Origin: Pseudomonadota bacterium
GTDB lineage: Bacteria > Myxococcota_A > Polyangia > Polyangiales > Polyangiaceae
NCBI GenBank assembly: GCA_023423895.1
Contig: JAFAER010000190.1
Location: 24,795 to 88,794 of the forward strand
Direction of reading: 5' to 3'
Length of the DNA: 64,000 nt
Positions 63,917 to 64,000 of the stretch are shown piece by piece. Under the pieces are notes generated by a model, which was not told the DNA's origin, made no database searches, and was given only the letters and a program-made list of their open reading frames with translations. The first letter of the stretch is position 1. The number at the start of each line of letters is the position of its first letter. A program made the position numbers and the translations under genes.

Positions 63917-64000
63917 CCCGGCGGCGTCCTACTCTCCCACACGGCTACCCGTGCAGTACCATCGGCTCCGAAGAGCTTAACTTCCGAGTTCGGGATGGGA
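63917..64000 (-). rRNA. rrf: 5S ribosomal RNA, 5' end cut by window edge
   Basis: The minus strand reads TCCCATCCCGAACTCGGAAG, then TTAAGC..CTTCGGAGCCGATGGTACT and GGGAGAGTAGGACGCCGCC at the 3' end, the conserved core of bacterial 5S rRNA. About 84 of an expected 115-120 bases are present. The rest of the rRNA operon should lie to the right on the minus strand. The 3' end is placed at about 63917, before a run of five T on that strand. Confidence 0.95.

Overview
The window is GC-rich bacterial chromosome with dense genes, many four-base start/stop overlaps, many Asp/Ala/Gly-rich lipoproteins, TPR-PEGA proteins, SUMF1-fold lipoproteins and several chemosensory or two-component systems. This is the style of Myxococcota, most likely a Polyangia-type myxobacterium. 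The assignment rests on protein style and GC content, not on a sequence search. The only rRNA is part of a 5S gene at the right edge, on the minus strand. No phage, integron or CRISPR array was seen. The only mobile-element gene is one HUH/Y1 (REP-associated type) transposase.

Layout. 1-9.1 kb: 3'-truncated gltB (minus), a membrane-anchored DUF2314-like protein, a metzincin-type lipoprotein, a small Cys-rich lipoprotein and a degenerate receiver protein. 9.1-10.5 kb: the transposase, followed by palindromes and T-rich tandem repeats. 10.5-16.1 kb: an overlapping three-gene unit of a class A penicillin-binding protein, an exported FG-GAP-like protein (TTG start) and a twin-arginine peptide-type solute-binding protein. 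16.2-19 kb: a four-CBS protein, rplT-rpmI with a recognisable sigma70 promoter, and two small conserved proteins. 19.2-27.3 kb: TPR-PEGA protein, beta-helix lipoprotein, GuaB1-type GMP reductase, VOC protein, SUMF1 lipoprotein, SGNH esterase and one more lipoprotein. 27.3-35.6 kb: phosphohexomutase, ABC-F protein, dipeptide-type permease pair, thioredoxin-rhodanese fusion and PAP2 phosphatase. 35.6-39.5 kb: Fur regulator, then 5-formyl-THF cyclo-ligase and a Dam-like methylase lying between two GC-rich tandem-repeat fields, then signal peptidase I. 40.1-47 kb: lipoprotein, DUF4340 protein and GldG/GldF/GldA ABC module.

47.1-56.1 kb is the most striking part. Seven overlapping minus-strand genes have the order MCP, CheW, CheR-TPR, CheW, CheA-REC, CheB. 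This is the Wsp surface-sensing gene order, but the WspR diguanylate cyclase at the end is replaced by a protein with three receiver domains and a histidine kinase. 56.2-61.9 kb adds a second SUMF1 lipoprotein, a PAS hybrid kinase and a PhoB/PhoR-like pair with a DUF3293 protein. 62.1-62.9 kb is a fibrinogen-like lipoprotein gene broken by a one-base frameshift. A gene-poor stretch then leads to the 5S rRNA.

The genes fall into themes rather than one pathway: envelope building and remodelling (PBP1, SGNH esterase, LepB, PAP2, lipoproteins), peptide uptake (binding protein and permeases 15 kb apart), core metabolism (GltB, GuaB1, phosphomutase, folate ligase), translation (L20, L35, ABC-F, 5S) and signal transduction.
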